A stretch of 64,000 nucleotides of DNA from Phlegmacium glaucopus (lineage: Eukaryota; Basidiomycota; Agaricomycetes; Agaricales; Cortinariaceae): positions 1,034,740-1,098,739 of the forward strand of contig MU130382.1 in the NCBI GenBank assembly GCA_015039465.1. Reading direction: 5' to 3'. Position 1 is the stretch's first letter; every line of letters starts with the position of its first letter. Positions 11,845 to 23,247 of this stretch are shown one piece after another. The notes beneath the pieces are model-generated. The model was not told the origin of the DNA, did no database searches, and saw only the letters and a list, made by a program, of their open reading frames with translations. The position numbers were made by a program, and so were the translations under genes.

Positions 11845-12500
11845 AATAACTACTTTCGTATTCGTTTCTTGAAACATTCGATTACCTTTATTTCTGATAT
11901 CCAATCACTTTTCTAACTAAGGGACTGACTGACTACTTGCCATTCGAGTTCTCTCAGTGATTCTCCGAGGGAGTTTATTTTGACCTCCATTGCTTTCAGG
12001 TCTGCAACCATCAGGGCGTCTGACTTGGCTCTTTCTTGAATTGGGCTAGTAAACTACGCAATTCAGTAGGCGTCAAATACGCTGAGTGCTAAAGGGCTCA
12101 CAGCACTAGATGTTTTAGCCCTTTTTCCATTCTTGACGTTCTTCGGCCACGGCCTGAGACGTTCTGAAATAAGACCAGACCCTGAGTAGCGCTTCATCGA
12201 GCACCGTCAAACTATTCCGACATCGGTCGACGGTCGGCGATGTTATTCAAAGCCTTGTGGATCTCGTGAGGATCCACACGTCGTCATCAAGATCTTCACG
12301 AGGTTTGCTGCGAATCTTGGGGTTCTCTTCAATATGCAGGCCGTCGGTCGGTCAATACATCAGTAGTGATTAGTCATCGACAGACCTATTCTCTTCTCGA
12401 GGCCGCTTCTTTTTCTTCTAAAGCTCCCCCCTTATTCAATTTCGCGACATCGATCCCTTATGTAACTCAGTCTAGAAAATTTGTTGTAAAGGAAAATGCC
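11845..12500 (-). pseudogene. Decayed Tls1/C9orf78-like gene fragment, unit 2
   Basis: The minus strand carries remnants of the neighbouring intact gene. The KRMRK-encoding end is near 11860-11880, the DAKLEAMG block near 11985-12030, the KRxxAEERQE block near 12118-12165, pieces of the ADRWKVEK / EDSDDE region near 12225-12310, and a KLNKG-like piece near 12430-12450. Several internal segments are deleted and no long frame survives. It is less complete than the unit 1 remnant in the 5' half but keeps the middle block that unit 1 lacks. Confidence 0.75.
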
Positions 12501-13009
12501 TGACAGTCTTGACGTCTCTCAGAGTTAGGCAGTTCTGACACTTAAGCCGGTCTCTCTGCACAGATTTTATACCTCTCACCTTTACGTTTCGGATAACGTT
12601 GCCCACACAGCGATTTGAAGTGGACGCAAAATTTTCTTGGGTTCCAGGAAACGTCGACAAATCTCGCGCGTGGTATCGCGACGTGACAAGAATCTCTCAA
12701 CTGACTCTAATCAGTGCTGCATTACGTTCTACCTCGACGGTTATGGGTTCATTGAATCTATGTATAGCGCTGTCTGTCCGGGAAACCTGGGGTCAACAAA
12801 AGGTCGCGGCCGATTCCCAAGCGGGTGGAAGCACAAGGACCAGCTGGCAAAACTTTGACCTATCAACTGAAGATGTATTACAGCAGTGAAAATTTTAATT
12901 ATGTCCTTGAACTCTTGCTCTGATTCAAGGAATTAATCGGTGATTGCTCTGGTACATGGGCTTTCATTTTAATAACGAGCAGGTTTCCCATTTTTACTTT
13001 ATCGGTGAC

Positions 13010-15627
13010 ATGCGTGCCTTGTTCCCCGTCGTTCTTCTGGGTTTTGGATTCCTTGGCAACTCTCCCGTGGTTGCAGTTCCTACCGTAGAATCTGCATACA
13101 GTGTCAAGGAAGAAGTCAGCTCTCCCAGAGGATGGATCAAACATAGCCGACCCGCTCCAGATCATAATATCGTCCTACGCATTGGTCTTCCACAACCAGA
13201 CTTCCACGTTTTAGAGCAACATCTCTACGAAGTAAGTGATCCTGACCACGAGCGCTATGGTCAACACCTATCCAAGACAGAAGTAGAGGCCTTCATAGCT
13301 CCTCGCGAGGAAAGTGTTGAATTGGTGAACAAATGGTTAGGCGCCTTTGGCATCAATGAGGACGGTCTGGTGCGTTCGCCAGCTAGAGACTGGGTGACAC
13401 TGAGTGTCCCAGTGAGCTTAGCAGAGAAGATGCTCGATACTGTTAGTCTGTGCACTTGGCTTCCTCCGGTGTTATAATAATCCTATCATTTTTGTAGACT
13501 TATCACGTCTGGAAGCATTCTGAAAGTGGTGATTACCTGGTCCGGACTACGAGCTACAGTCTTCCTAGCAACCTTCATGACCACATCGACCTCATTCAAC
13601 CCACGACGATGTTCGGAAGGTTCAAGAAAGAGAAATCGACCGTTTTCCCAGTAGGCGAAGGTGCCATTATTGATCACCTTTATACCAATGCGGCTCCCTT
13701 CGTTGATTCTTCGTCTGGTGTAACCGTTGATGCTAGCTGCAACCGGACAATAACTATCACATGCCTTCAACAACTCTACAATGCTGTCGGTGTAGTCCCA
13801 TCTGCTGCTAATAATTCGATAGGCATTACGGGGTATTTGGTGAGAATCTTGCTTGACTTTTGACCCAAGGACATCTCAGTTGATTTAATTCAGGGACAAT
13901 TTGCAAATATTCAAGACTTGCAATTGTTCTATGCCAATCAAACACCAGTCGCATTGGGCTCCAATTTCACACTTGTATCCGTGAACGGTAAGTTTACAAT
14001 ACAAGACTTAGGTTGACGCATATCTGTTATGAATGTTCTTTTGAAGGCGGAGTGAATGACCAAACACCAGCGAATGCTGGTGGTGAAGCTAATCTCGACG
14101 TACAATTCGCTTTTGGCCTCTCTCACCCAATTTCAGTGAGAATCTCCGCTTCGTATTCAAATCCCTTGATCTGATACATAACTTACTCAGCCAACTTTCT
14201 TCTCTACTCCCGGAAGCCCTCCATTCATGCCCGATGATCTGACGCCACAGAATACCAATGAGTATGTCTGATTTATGTGTCCTCTGCAATTACTATGCTT
14301 GATATTTTTATACAGACCTTACATAGATTGGCTCGATTTCGTTCTCGCCCAAAAGCACCTTCCTTTGGTAATATCCACCAGCTATGGCGACGACGAACAG
14401 ACTGGCATGTACTCATCGAGATTGAGTATGATCGCTATATCTAATTGACCAACAGTCCCAAAGAGCTTTGCCCAACGTGCATGCGCAGGATTTGCTCAGC
14501 TAGGTGCGGTTATATTTCCACCATTATACTGATTAATTTGTTGACAATGAGAGTGACAGGTGCTCGTGGCGTCTCCCTTATGTTTTCCTCAGGGGACGGA
14601 GGTGTAGGAGATGGTAATCCAGACCCTGCTACTCAACGATGCTTTACCAATGATGGCCGCAATGTCACCAAATTCATCCCAGGGTTCCCGAGTTCGTGCG
14701 TAAATTTATTTCCGTATCAATGGTAATCACTTTCTGAAGCTTCCATCGAAATAGATGTCCATTGTGAATACCAATCATCTCTGACAAGGTGTTGTCATCT
14801 AACATCCCTGATAGTGTTACTAGCGTTGGAGGGACTAGTAGTGTTCCTGAAGTCGCAGTTTCGAGATTTTTCTCTGGAGGAGGATTTAGTAACTACGTAA
14901 GTTGAATGCAGATGGTCCGAGGTCGACCAATCGTATGACGAACCAAAATCATTACTAGTTTGATCAACCTATCTATCAGAAAAGGGCTGTCGACGCTTAC
15001 TTAGATGCTCTTCCCAAAGGAACTTTCGCAGGTCTCTTTAATCCGTGAGCTATCTTTCATTGTTCAATTGCACAGTACGGCTTACTATGGCACTGACAGT
15101 GGTGGACGAGTGAGGCCTCAATATTCAAATTGCGTTACTAATTCTGACACTTGACATTTTGTTAGGCCTACCCGGACGTTTCAGCTCAATCAGATAGATT
15201 CAGAATCTTTCTCGATGGGCGAGCAGTTCTCATTGGTGGGACTTCTGCTTCATCTCCTACGTTTGCTGGATTTGTTGCTTTATTGAACGACGCTCGCCTG
15301 AATGCCGGTTTACCACCTTTGGGATTCTTGAATCCCTTCCTGTACTCTATAGGATTTTTGGGCCTGAATGACATCACTAGTGGTCATAACGCAGGTTGTG
15401 GTACTGAAGGATTTAATGTCAGTAACATAAGTTTTGTATGTGATCTAACAGGGTTGACATTATTTATACTGTTCCATAGGCAACAAAGGGATGGGACCCA
15501 GGTATGGACTGTTCTCGAAGCGTATTGCATGACGACTTGGTCTGATGATTTTTTTTGAGTCACCGGTCTTGGTACCCCCAACTTTAGAAAGCTGAAAGAC
15601 CTAGTCACGTTTCCTTGGTTCCATTAA
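13010..15627 (+). CDS. Tripeptidyl-peptidase / sedolisin family S53, copy 3
   Basis: Exons: 13010-13441, 13498-13839, 13894-13987, 14047-14135, 14191-14261, 14316-14404, 14456-14503, 14560-14695, 14755-14763 (9 nt), 14815-14896, 14959-15044, 15100-15109 (10 nt), 15166-15417, 15480-15501 (22 nt), 15560-15627. The product is about 609 residues. The propeptide is more diverged than between copies 1 and 2. Catalytic Glu303/Asp307 (GEANLDVQF), oxyanion Asp401 (SSGDGGVGD) and Ser523 (GGTSASS) are intact. Intron 6 has a GC donor (14405), while the same intron in copies 1 and 2 has GT. It ends LVTFPWFH. Its stop is 49 bp from the stop of the convergent Tls1-like gene. The aligned TATA position is changed, so expression may differ. 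Confidence 0.9.
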
Positions 15628-15676
15628 TCTCCTGATATGACGACTATACCGACAAGTGAGAGGTTCACATAAAGGG

Positions 15677-16855
15677 TTACTTTCGCATTCGTTTCTTGAA
15701 ACGTTCCATCACCTATAAATGTCATGAATAAATGTTCTGATAGCCGATAATTAAGTAACTGACTATTTCATCTGTTGCCATTTGAGTTCTCTCGGTGGTT
15801 CTCCGAGGAGAGTTATCTTGAGGCGGCATCCCCATCGCTTCCAGTTTTGCATCCCTCAGGATGTCAGCGTCTGACTTGGCTCTTAAATTGGGCCGGTAAA
15901 CTGCACAATTCAGGAGGCATCAAATATGTTGAATGCAAGAGGGCTCACAGCGGGACGCTACTAGATGTTCTTCGTCATTATTAGACTTTTTCCGTTCTTG
16001 ACGTTCTTCGGCCACGACGCGCTTTGCTTTCTCGGTTTCCTCGATGTTCTTCAACCGTGTGCTGCCAAGCAGTGTTAGATGTGAACAAATAAGATTGCAT
16101 GCAGCACTACGCACTCCATTCCCAAATCTACTTCAGGTATTGCAGTGAGCATTGTCAAACTGTTTGTAACGCTACCGACATCGGTCGTTGGTTTCTGCTT
16201 CTCGACCTTCCAACGGTCAGCGATGTTGTACAAAGCCTCTTGTGGATCCACATGAGCGTTTTCTTCGTCATCAGAATCTTCACGAGGTTTGCTGCGGATC
16301 TTGAGGTTCTCTTCAATGTAGGCCATCCTACGCAACGGGTCAATCGTTTCCAAAAGCATTTGTTGTGATCATGACACACATATGCTTATCAACGTCGAGG
16401 GTATTGGTTTGTTGAGTGAAGTTGTTGGCTCGAACGACTCTCCGAGCCCTTGCTTCCTTCTCTTCCTCGTCCCTTAGATAAGAAAAAGTGATTAGTCAAG
16501 TCATGAATCGTGCAACTTTACGTGCAAGCGTACTCCTCTTCATCATGGGTCCCTCCTTTCCTCAGCCCACTCTGTTCTCCCTCTTCTCGAGGCCGCTTCT
16601 TTTTCTTCTTAATATCCCCCTTATTCAATTTAGCAACATCTATCCCCTGACGAGCTTTCCTGAGCTTTCTTAACTCAATGAGATCGGCTAGCCTAGAAAA
16701 CTCGTTGAGGGGAGCTCAGCTTGTTGTACCACAAGTAGCTGGAAAGTCACATACGGAAGATTCGCTTCGTCCTCATTTTCTGAAGGCGGCTCGTCATCCT
16801 TTCCTGGTGATATTTCCCTTATGCGAGGCTGGGGTCGTGTCCTTTTCTTGATCAT
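15677..16855 (-). CDS. Tls1 / C9orf78 (hepatocellular carcinoma-associated antigen 59) family protein
   Basis: Nuclear protein of the Tls1/C9orf78 family, linked to the spliceosome and, in fission yeast, to telomeric chromatin through splicing of shelterin transcripts (family knowledge). The start at 16855 gives a basic, then acidic N-terminus (MIKKRTRPQPRIREISPG). Exon 1 is 16855-16755 and exon 2 starts at 16692; splicing recreates LADLIELRKLRKARQGIDVA. Further exons carry RRVVRANNFTQQTNTLDVDK, MAYIEENLKIR, the family signature LTAIPEVDLGM followed by RLKNIEETEKAKRVVAEE, then RFYRPNLRAKSDAD and a short last exon VMERFKKRMRK. Every junction is in frame with GT-AG introns (one donor is GTCAGT). 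This is the intact parent of the two remnants behind S53 copies 1 and 2. Confidence 0.88.
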
Positions 16856-17059
16856 TCAAGTTCGAACAGCAAACTTTTATTTCAAAGTTGAGTTTGACAG
16901 GTGGCTGTGCTAGATCAAGGCTACTGGAGTCTAGATCCAAAAGAACATCCTCGATAACTTAAAAAAGATATACTTCATACTGTGATACAGATCTTTGTGC
17001 TTAGGGAAAAAACAAGTCCAACCACTACCTGGGGGGGCTTTTCTTTTGTACAGATAATT

Positions 17060-18661
17060 CTAGGACAAATTTTCATTTTCCGAGGATCCGGGTGTAGGAT
17101 ATGCGACAGGTTCTTCCCTTGGGGGAGCGGGCGGCTGATTTTCATCCTGTCGTGCTGGTGGAGTCATTGCGGAACTTCCGGTAGGCTCATAGATAATGAT
17201 GGGGGATGCATGGCGAGAAAGCATAGACTGTAGCTCCGGAGCACGCATGTTCCTACGCCGCCATCTAGGTGCCCTGATGGGAATATCATCTCGACTCTCA
17301 GCGTCTGGTGAAGCACGCGAATAGCTGTCAGAGGCAGTAGGCGCATCGAACAATGTCGGCATCATAGGCTCCGTCATAAAATGACCCGATTCGTCAGAAG
17401 CATCTGCGCTCAACGAATCTGAGACTTCAGACCACATCGTTTCGTGCTGACGGGTACGGCTAAAAGGGAAGAAACGTCGCCCGTGCGATCGACTCCAAGC
17501 AGAGGTGGAACCGTCTCGGGGTTCCGTAACATCTTCCGTGGCGTTTGGATGCGTTCCCGAAGGTTCTCTACTGGGCTCTCTGACAGAATCCCGATTGGAG
17601 GAACGACGGCGGTGGGTAAAGTCATTAAAGTCAACCATCCTCGACCGCGCTGCCCGACGAAGAGATGCCTGTCGGCTGAGGGTTGAGGTTGGTAGGGTGG
17701 AGCTCGCTATGGGCATTGGCCATGGTCTGCTAGTCGAGGTTGGAGAGCGCAGGGGTTGTGGGAGTGGCCACTCTTCAGAAGCCGGAGAGGGACTAGCAGT
17801 AATCCTTCTTGCGTTGGATGATGGCCATGGGTTAGTGACGAAGGCGTCATAGGCGTCATAAAGCTCAGAGTTAACCCTAGCGCCTTCCAGGACACTATCC
17901 TGAATTTCAAGTTCGTCGTCTTCGTCTAGTTCCATTTCATTGGGCGGCGCGGCCAGATAATCAGTCAAGTTAACCGTGCGTCGGGCGTGGCGGACAGAAA
18001 CTCGGTTTGGATATGATCTGTTATTGTTCGCAAGGGTGCGCAGCCCTTTTATTGTGTTTTCAGCCAGGAGTCTGCGATCGCCGAGAGTTGCTCTGGTTCG
18101 TCGATGAGCGACTTCCTATTTTCCCAGTCAGACAACCGGCACCGTCAGAAAGTATCGAAGTAACGGTTCACCTTGACCAGGATGTCGACTAGCGAGAGAG
18201 TGAAGGAGTCACCCGTGTCCAATTCGTTCACGAAGCTTTCATAGCTTATCGAAGTTTCCTTCTCGACTGCCACACGCCGAATGGCGCCCGAACTATGAAA
18301 GCAGGAGAAAGTTGAAGATGTTTATAATTTCAGCGGAAATAATAACATACACCATATTAGAGATTTTGGCATGAAGCACTTCGTCGACATAGTTGGGTGT
18401 CCTGGATACGATTATGAGTCGTCTGTTCTTTGGATTGAATTGAATTAAAGGCGCACCATTTTCCCATACTTGTGAATATATGTGCAGCGATTGTCTACAA
18501 AGGTATGGTACAGGCGGTGATTCGGCCTGTGCAATGTCGGCGGACGTTGTTACACGGTTAACACCGTTCGATGTGAGCAGGCAATGAATGGCAAACACAT
18601 GCAAACAATAATTGTGGCTATTGAACAACAAACATATTTTATTGAATGTCTTCCGTTCCAT
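17060..18661 (-). CDS. Unrecognised Ser/Pro-rich protein
   Basis: At least three exons. An N-terminal part (about 18580-18350) contains ADIAQAESPPVPYLC and LIQFNPKNRRLIIVSRTPNY. It joins across a GTATGT...CATAG intron to SGAIRRVAVEKETSISYE and VNELDTGDSFTLSLVDILVK, then across a GTGAAC...AATAG intron near 18190-18118 to EVAHRRTRATLGDRRLLAEN. From there a single long exon runs to TAG at 17060-17062. The C-terminal ~330 residues are acidic, then Ser/Arg/Pro-rich and probably disordered. The start is unsure: the only upstream in-frame ATG (18661) overlaps the 3' end of the dynein gene (18639) by 23 bp. I recognise no domain. The N-terminal ~170 residues look folded and conserved-like. Confidence 0.6.
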
Positions 18662-20571
18662 TTGGCAGGCCGTTCGTTCTCAAACTAGCAGTACCTCTAC
18701 TAGCAGCAGCAGCATTCGCTGTTCGATCCTTCGTATTTGTACTCAGTAAACTTTGGAAGAAATTCTGCAAAACCTCATGCTGAGACTGTCCGGTTGTGCC
18801 AGGGCTCGGAGTGCCAGTATTAGCTGTCGGTGTCACAGGTGAACGCGCACCACCAATGTTGGTAGGTGAAGACGAGGTGCCCAGTGGTGATAAGCCAGCT
18901 GGTCGGCCTGCTGCAGCTCTGCCTGCAACTCTTCTAGTAGTAGTAGTACCTTCGATGGCAGTTGTAGATGCAGGTGTAATTCCACTTTCCATTTCACTCA
19001 GAGCACGTTCGACATTTGGCAGATTGAAACTGCTGCTCCCCAAAGGACCAACAATACCCGCAGAGGCACCCGCAAATTCTGCAGGGTTTCGGAACGCCCC
19101 TCGAGGATCTCTATCTGATTTCTTCGAATTTTCATCGTAGTTTTTGGCGAGGAAGGCTTGTTCTGGGACTGGATTATTGAATGGGGGCAGTGGCGGAGGC
19201 TGCAAAATCGTGAGCAGGATGGTAAAAAACGGGGAACATAAACCAATTACTTTAGATCCCTGATCAGGGACGAGCGTGGCATAAGCCTTCTTTGCCCCTG
19301 CCTCACCGGTTCCCTGTCCTCTTTCCGACTCCAAATCTCGTTCCCAAGCTTCCCCCCACATCTTGGCGTCGAATCCGTCTCTCATCACGGAGATTTTACC
19401 CCAACTGTCCCACCCAGCTGGGACAACGATGCGGTCGCGATCCAAGGTATTTGGCTTATGCGAAAAAGGGAAGAGATTGCGAACGGGAGTTTGTACTTCT
19501 GCAGATGAAGGCATTGCAAGTGAGGGTGCGGGTGGCATGAAAAGTAGATGCAAGGCGTATTGCCGGAGTATTTGTAGGTTTGTAGGCAGAGGCGTTGTAT
19601 AGAACAACGAAGCACCGTCTGAGCGTCATGCAGTTTTTGTTTTAAAAAAAACCTTCAAGTTCGTAGAATCGACTCACATTTCAGGCAGATTGTTCGAAGG
19701 ACTTGCATAACGCCATCCGTCCTTTCTTCCCATTCTCCTCCTTTGCCTTTGACCATACTTCCCATCCCTGATGTGCCAGCAACCATATCATTACCATCAT
19801 CAATCAAGTCAGCTTTTGTGCAAGCAACAATTATTGGGATACCAGCTGAATTATGAGTAAAGTTGCCTGATCCAAGGGGTAACAGTGTACTTGAGAGTGT
19901 AGAATTTGAAGTAGGCAAAGGGTCGTTGGTTGGTTCCGAATAATGTTGTAGATGAGATTGAACTTGGAAGAGTGACACGTCAACATTTTGAAATGGTGCA
20001 ATAGGTGGAAGGAACATACGTCGTTCTCGACTTTCTTCACGAATGATTTCCAGTTCTCGAGATCCATCTCCTTTTGACCACGTTTCTATCCATGTCAGCC
20101 ATGTTTGTAGTTCTTCAATAAATGTCCAAGGGCGTGTCCAATCAAGGACAATTATAATGAGAGTTTGGAGCAGTGATGACCGTGGGGGTAGAAAGTGTGG
20201 TAACAGAGCAGTATATGATGGTGCAGAGGATGGCACTGTGTAAACAGACAACCGCGCAAGCGTGTCTAGTTTCCAATAAGCATTTTGTTGCTTGAAAGTT
20301 GCAAACAGGCAAACTTGCCTTCGTCTGCGTCGTCCCTAACGTCAGCAAAGTCGTAACCAATAGCAAAATCAGTTCTTTGGTCGTCCTTCTGGTCATCCAA
20401 TAGAGGCTTTTGCAGAAGAGCTGAGGCAAGGGTTGACTTCCCTGATGATGGTTGACCTAGGACAAGAATTTGCTTTGAAGGTATTGAACGAGAAGAAGAG
20501 ACCGAGTCCAGAATTGAGGACCATAGGTCATGGGGCGGAGCCTCTGGTGATGATGGTCTCGAGATATCCAT
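18639..20571 (-). CDS. Cytoplasmic dynein 1 light intermediate chain
   Basis: Subunit of the dynein motor that links the heavy chain to cargo adaptors. The start ATG at 20571 gives MDISRPSSPEAPPHDLW. The GTPase-like fold has a P-loop (LVLGQPSSGKST) and ADVRDDADE-DTLARLSVYTV formed by splicing out 20266-20318, an intron with a GC donor (AG|GCAAGT). It continues with VLDWTRPWTFIEELQTW, IVACTKADLID, FYTTPLPTNLQILRQYALH and WDSWGKISVMRDGFDAKMWG. The last part is a Pro/Thr/Ala-rich adaptor-binding tail containing a hydrophobic helix-like HEVLQNFFQSLLS near the C-terminus, as in the adaptor-binding helix of the family. At least five exons; stop at 18639-18641. The gene is divergent from TIP41 with 29 bp between the ATGs. 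Confidence 0.92.
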
Positions 20572-20600
20572 AGCGATTTCAAATCCCGACCTTTCTGACC
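20572..20600. promoter_or_regulatory. 29-bp divergent gap between dynein LIC and TIP41
   Basis: The ATG codons of two convincingly identified genes are separated by only 29 bp. The transcription start sites must lie in this gap or inside the opposite gene's coding region. No TATA box is visible in the gap. Confidence 0.6.
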
Positions 20601-21710
20601 ATGATGTCCGCTGCCGTACCCATCCCACAACACAAGCTCACAGAGTCACCGAACTCTCGCTCAATAGAAATATACGACTGGTTCATCACAGCATCTACGA
20701 ATCCAATATCCAATGCGCCAGAATGCGACGCTATCCAATCGTCACTGGGAATCCCTCTTCCAGAAATGATTTTTGGAAACAATTATCTAACACTTGAACA
20801 TCGCCCATCTGGCGTCAACTACTCTTTTACAGCTCAAAAGGCCTTGAAAGGCGTAAAGAAAGGAGAACTGGTAGAGGGAGATGGTGCAGTCAAAGTCGGC
20901 TATGCTGATAAATGGTTACAGAGCAGGCAGGACGTTTCCTACATGCTTCGATCCAACTCGATGATTTACTTGTCGCACTCTTGATCGGCAGAACGGATCC
21001 ATTTTCTCTTACCCCAATGCCCAAGACCGTTCTCACCAAACCCTACGATTGGACATATACCACAACCTATCCAGGTCATTTTGACCAGGACGATCCAGAT
21101 GCTACTCCTACTAGTTTGTCGCATCCTTCGTGGCAGCCTGCAGATGCCGAAAATCCCTCGAATGTGATTCCATTGGCTGAACTTTCCCGTCAAGATCCAA
21201 TCCTGTTCTATGCCGAGGTTCCTCTCTTCGAAGATGAATTGCATGATAACGGAGCCTCGTCACTTATTGTAAGAATTGTAAGTATATATTCATTTTGTTC
21301 CTACTTTTTCATAAGCTAATCTATAAATAGCGAGTGATGCCAACGTCCTTGTTTATTTTATCGCGTTTTACCTTACGCGTCGATAATGTTCTCTTCAGAA
21401 CGCAGGACACGCGCCTATATCACTCGTTCGCCTCCAAACCGCCTCTAATTGTACGTGATATTAGCGGCTGGGAGGCACCCTATGAACGCGTCCAACGAGT
21501 AAGCATCTTCACTTTTCTGCATGGTCTAATGTTTATTCATAATTCATGTTCTAGCATCTCCCAAAACGCGATGATATGACACCCCTCACAGATCCCAATT
21601 TCATCGCGAAGATCCTATCTGATTTGCCCAAACATATTTCACAGAGAGAAGGTGCAAAGACTGGCTGGCGAGGACTAGGTTCAAAGACCGAAGTAGCTAT
21701 TCTCAATTAG
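20601..21710 (+). CDS. TIP41: TIP41-like protein (TOR pathway / PP2A regulator)
   Basis: TIP41 family protein. In yeast it interacts with Tap42 and modulates type 2A phosphatase signalling downstream of TOR. The motifs [91 protein letters not shown] and W(E)[18 protein letters not shown] are in family order. Exons: 20601-20926, 20992-21276 (to IVRI), then two more ending at TAG 21708-21710. The first junction (KWLQSR-TDPF) needs a GC donor at 20927; no GT donor in reach keeps frame. Either of the two tandem ATGs (20601, 20604) could be used. The 3' end converges on TAF12. Confidence 0.92.
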
Positions 21711-21809
21711 AAGCAAAGTGCTCGTTACAAAACTGTATTATAATGAAACAAAACATGAACCAATACGATCCATAATATCCGTTGAACAAGAATAAGGAAA
21801 CTCGAGATC

Positions 21810-23126
21810 TTACATGAGCTTGGCCTCTCTTTTGGCTTGCTGCACTTGAGCGATACGCTGACTCCTCAGTGTCATATGTGTTCCTTGTGTATTTTTCTTG
21901 CCAGTAGCGGCAGCAGCAAATGTGGGTGCCACTGTGGACTGGGAAAGTGATATCCTAGTCTCGTCTGACGCGAAACCAGGAATTCGGATGTTATGATTGC
22001 GTTCTATACAAAGGAATAGATTCTGTGAAGACACGTCGGTAACCAAACTCGAGGATAACGAACCAAGATGTAGTTGTAGATCGCGAACTTCAAGTGTTTC
22101 CCCTCCTCGATGCTTTGCTAAGCGACATGCAAAGTTAGTGACTGAATCGATGAATTCATCTGCTATAGACAGCAGCAGCTATCATGCACGGTCAGTAACA
22201 AAGGAATGAGCCACTGAACCGAACAAGGTCTCACATCTTCTACATCTGGTTCAATCTTCACATTTGGATCAACACTTGATACCAAATCTTGAATGGTTCG
22301 TCGCATGCTCTGATCCCCAGGTGTATTCTTTCTCCGTGTCCTGCCATCATCAGCAGTCAAAATACTGGGATCGTCGGGAGGACGAGCAATTTGGGCAGGA
22401 GTTCCTGAGAGCATCCAAGTTGCAACCTCACCAATTTCAGGATATAATCTTTGAAGGACGAACCTGACATACGACCAGCAACTGAGCCACCGGTAAGAGT
22501 AGGTCTGCTTTGTGGCCACTGAACAGGACCGGGATTACTTGTGGACAGGGTGCTGTTGATGCCCGGATAGAAATCAACAGAAGTGGCCGCAAGATTGGGC
22601 AAATCATTCGCGGAGTCTGAACTATTGGTTTTGAGAGCGAATTGGGTGGTGGGTGCAGGAGCAGCAACAGGTGCAGCAGCAGAAGCAGCGACGGGAGTAG
22701 GACTGGCAGAAGGCTGAGACAGAGTCTAAGAGTAGTATATAATTAGAACGTATGTATAACCAAATTAAACAATTCCATGAACCTTCAGTGAGTTGACTAC
22801 AGCAGCAGCAGCAGCAGCTGCCGCTGGGTTCGATTGGTTTTTAGTCTGGGCTTCTGCGTATTCCTTGAGCTGAAGGACCCTATAAGCAGAAATCACAATG
22901 CATTATACGATGGTATACATGCCACCTGGAGTACATGGCGTTGCGATATTTTGCCGGACTGGACCAGAGTTGTCATTTGTTGAGTCATCGCTGGATCAAC
23001 CATCGCTCGGGATCCCCTCAACAGCCCCGATAGAACCCTAACCAATTCCGACTGGGCTGGGTTAGACTCCGGCAATGGGTTGGGTGTTGTACTTGAGCTT
23101 GCAGCTGCATTTGTAGATTCACTCAT
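21810..23126 (-). CDS. TAF12: TFIID/SAGA subunit TAF12
   Basis: Histone-fold subunit shared by TFIID and SAGA. The start at 23126 gives [20 protein letters not shown]. The N-terminal two-thirds is Ala/Pro/Ser-rich, with an Ala run encoded by a CAG/CTG-type repeat at about 22798-22825. The C-terminal histone fold is spread over several exons: [20 protein letters not shown], then a short exon with [30 protein letters not shown], and [15 protein letters not shown], all characteristic of TAF12. The protein ends [10 protein letters not shown]. Divergent from RRS1 (121 bp between ATGs) and convergent with TIP41. Confidence 0.9.
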
Positions 23127-23247
23127 GACCGTGACGAAAGTCTGTTCTATGAGGTCTCGGAGAAGGAGTATGTTTGGCAAGTACCTCCAGATCAAACATT
23201 TATTGCCCCTCCGAAAAAGGCGAACTTTCGAGGCTCATTTCACAAAC
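23127..23247. promoter_or_regulatory. 121-bp divergent intergenic region TAF12 / RRS1
   Basis: The short gap between the ATGs of two divergent genes must hold both core promoters. No clear TATA box is visible. Confidence 0.5.

Larger units (their letters stand above)
5040..15627 (+). repeat. Segmental tandem triplication (S53 peptidase plus flanks)
   Basis: Three units start at gene ATGs 5416, 9252 and 13010 (offsets 3836 and 3758 bp). Each unit contains a related upstream block, a 15-exon S53 gene, and a 3' flank matching the end of the intact Tls1-like gene on the opposite strand (15677-16855). Marker sequences shared between units include CTTCACATGGACCAGCTGGC upstream (near 5226 and 9068, with a diverged version near 12831) and a block related to AGTTCTCTCGGTGGTTC downstream (8216, diverged at 11949, and 15785). 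The most likely history is duplication of an ancestral S53-Tls1 convergent pair, followed by decay of the two internal Tls1 ends. Confidence 0.85.

Noticed and set aside
12599..12889. Open frame upstream of S53 copy 3
   Set aside because: It lies in the duplicated upstream region; the equivalent regions of copies 1 and 2 do not keep the frame.
15920..16379. Separate short minus-strand genes downstream of S53 copy 3
   Set aside because: These frames are exons of one spliced gene (Tls1/C9orf78-like), joined in frame by short introns.
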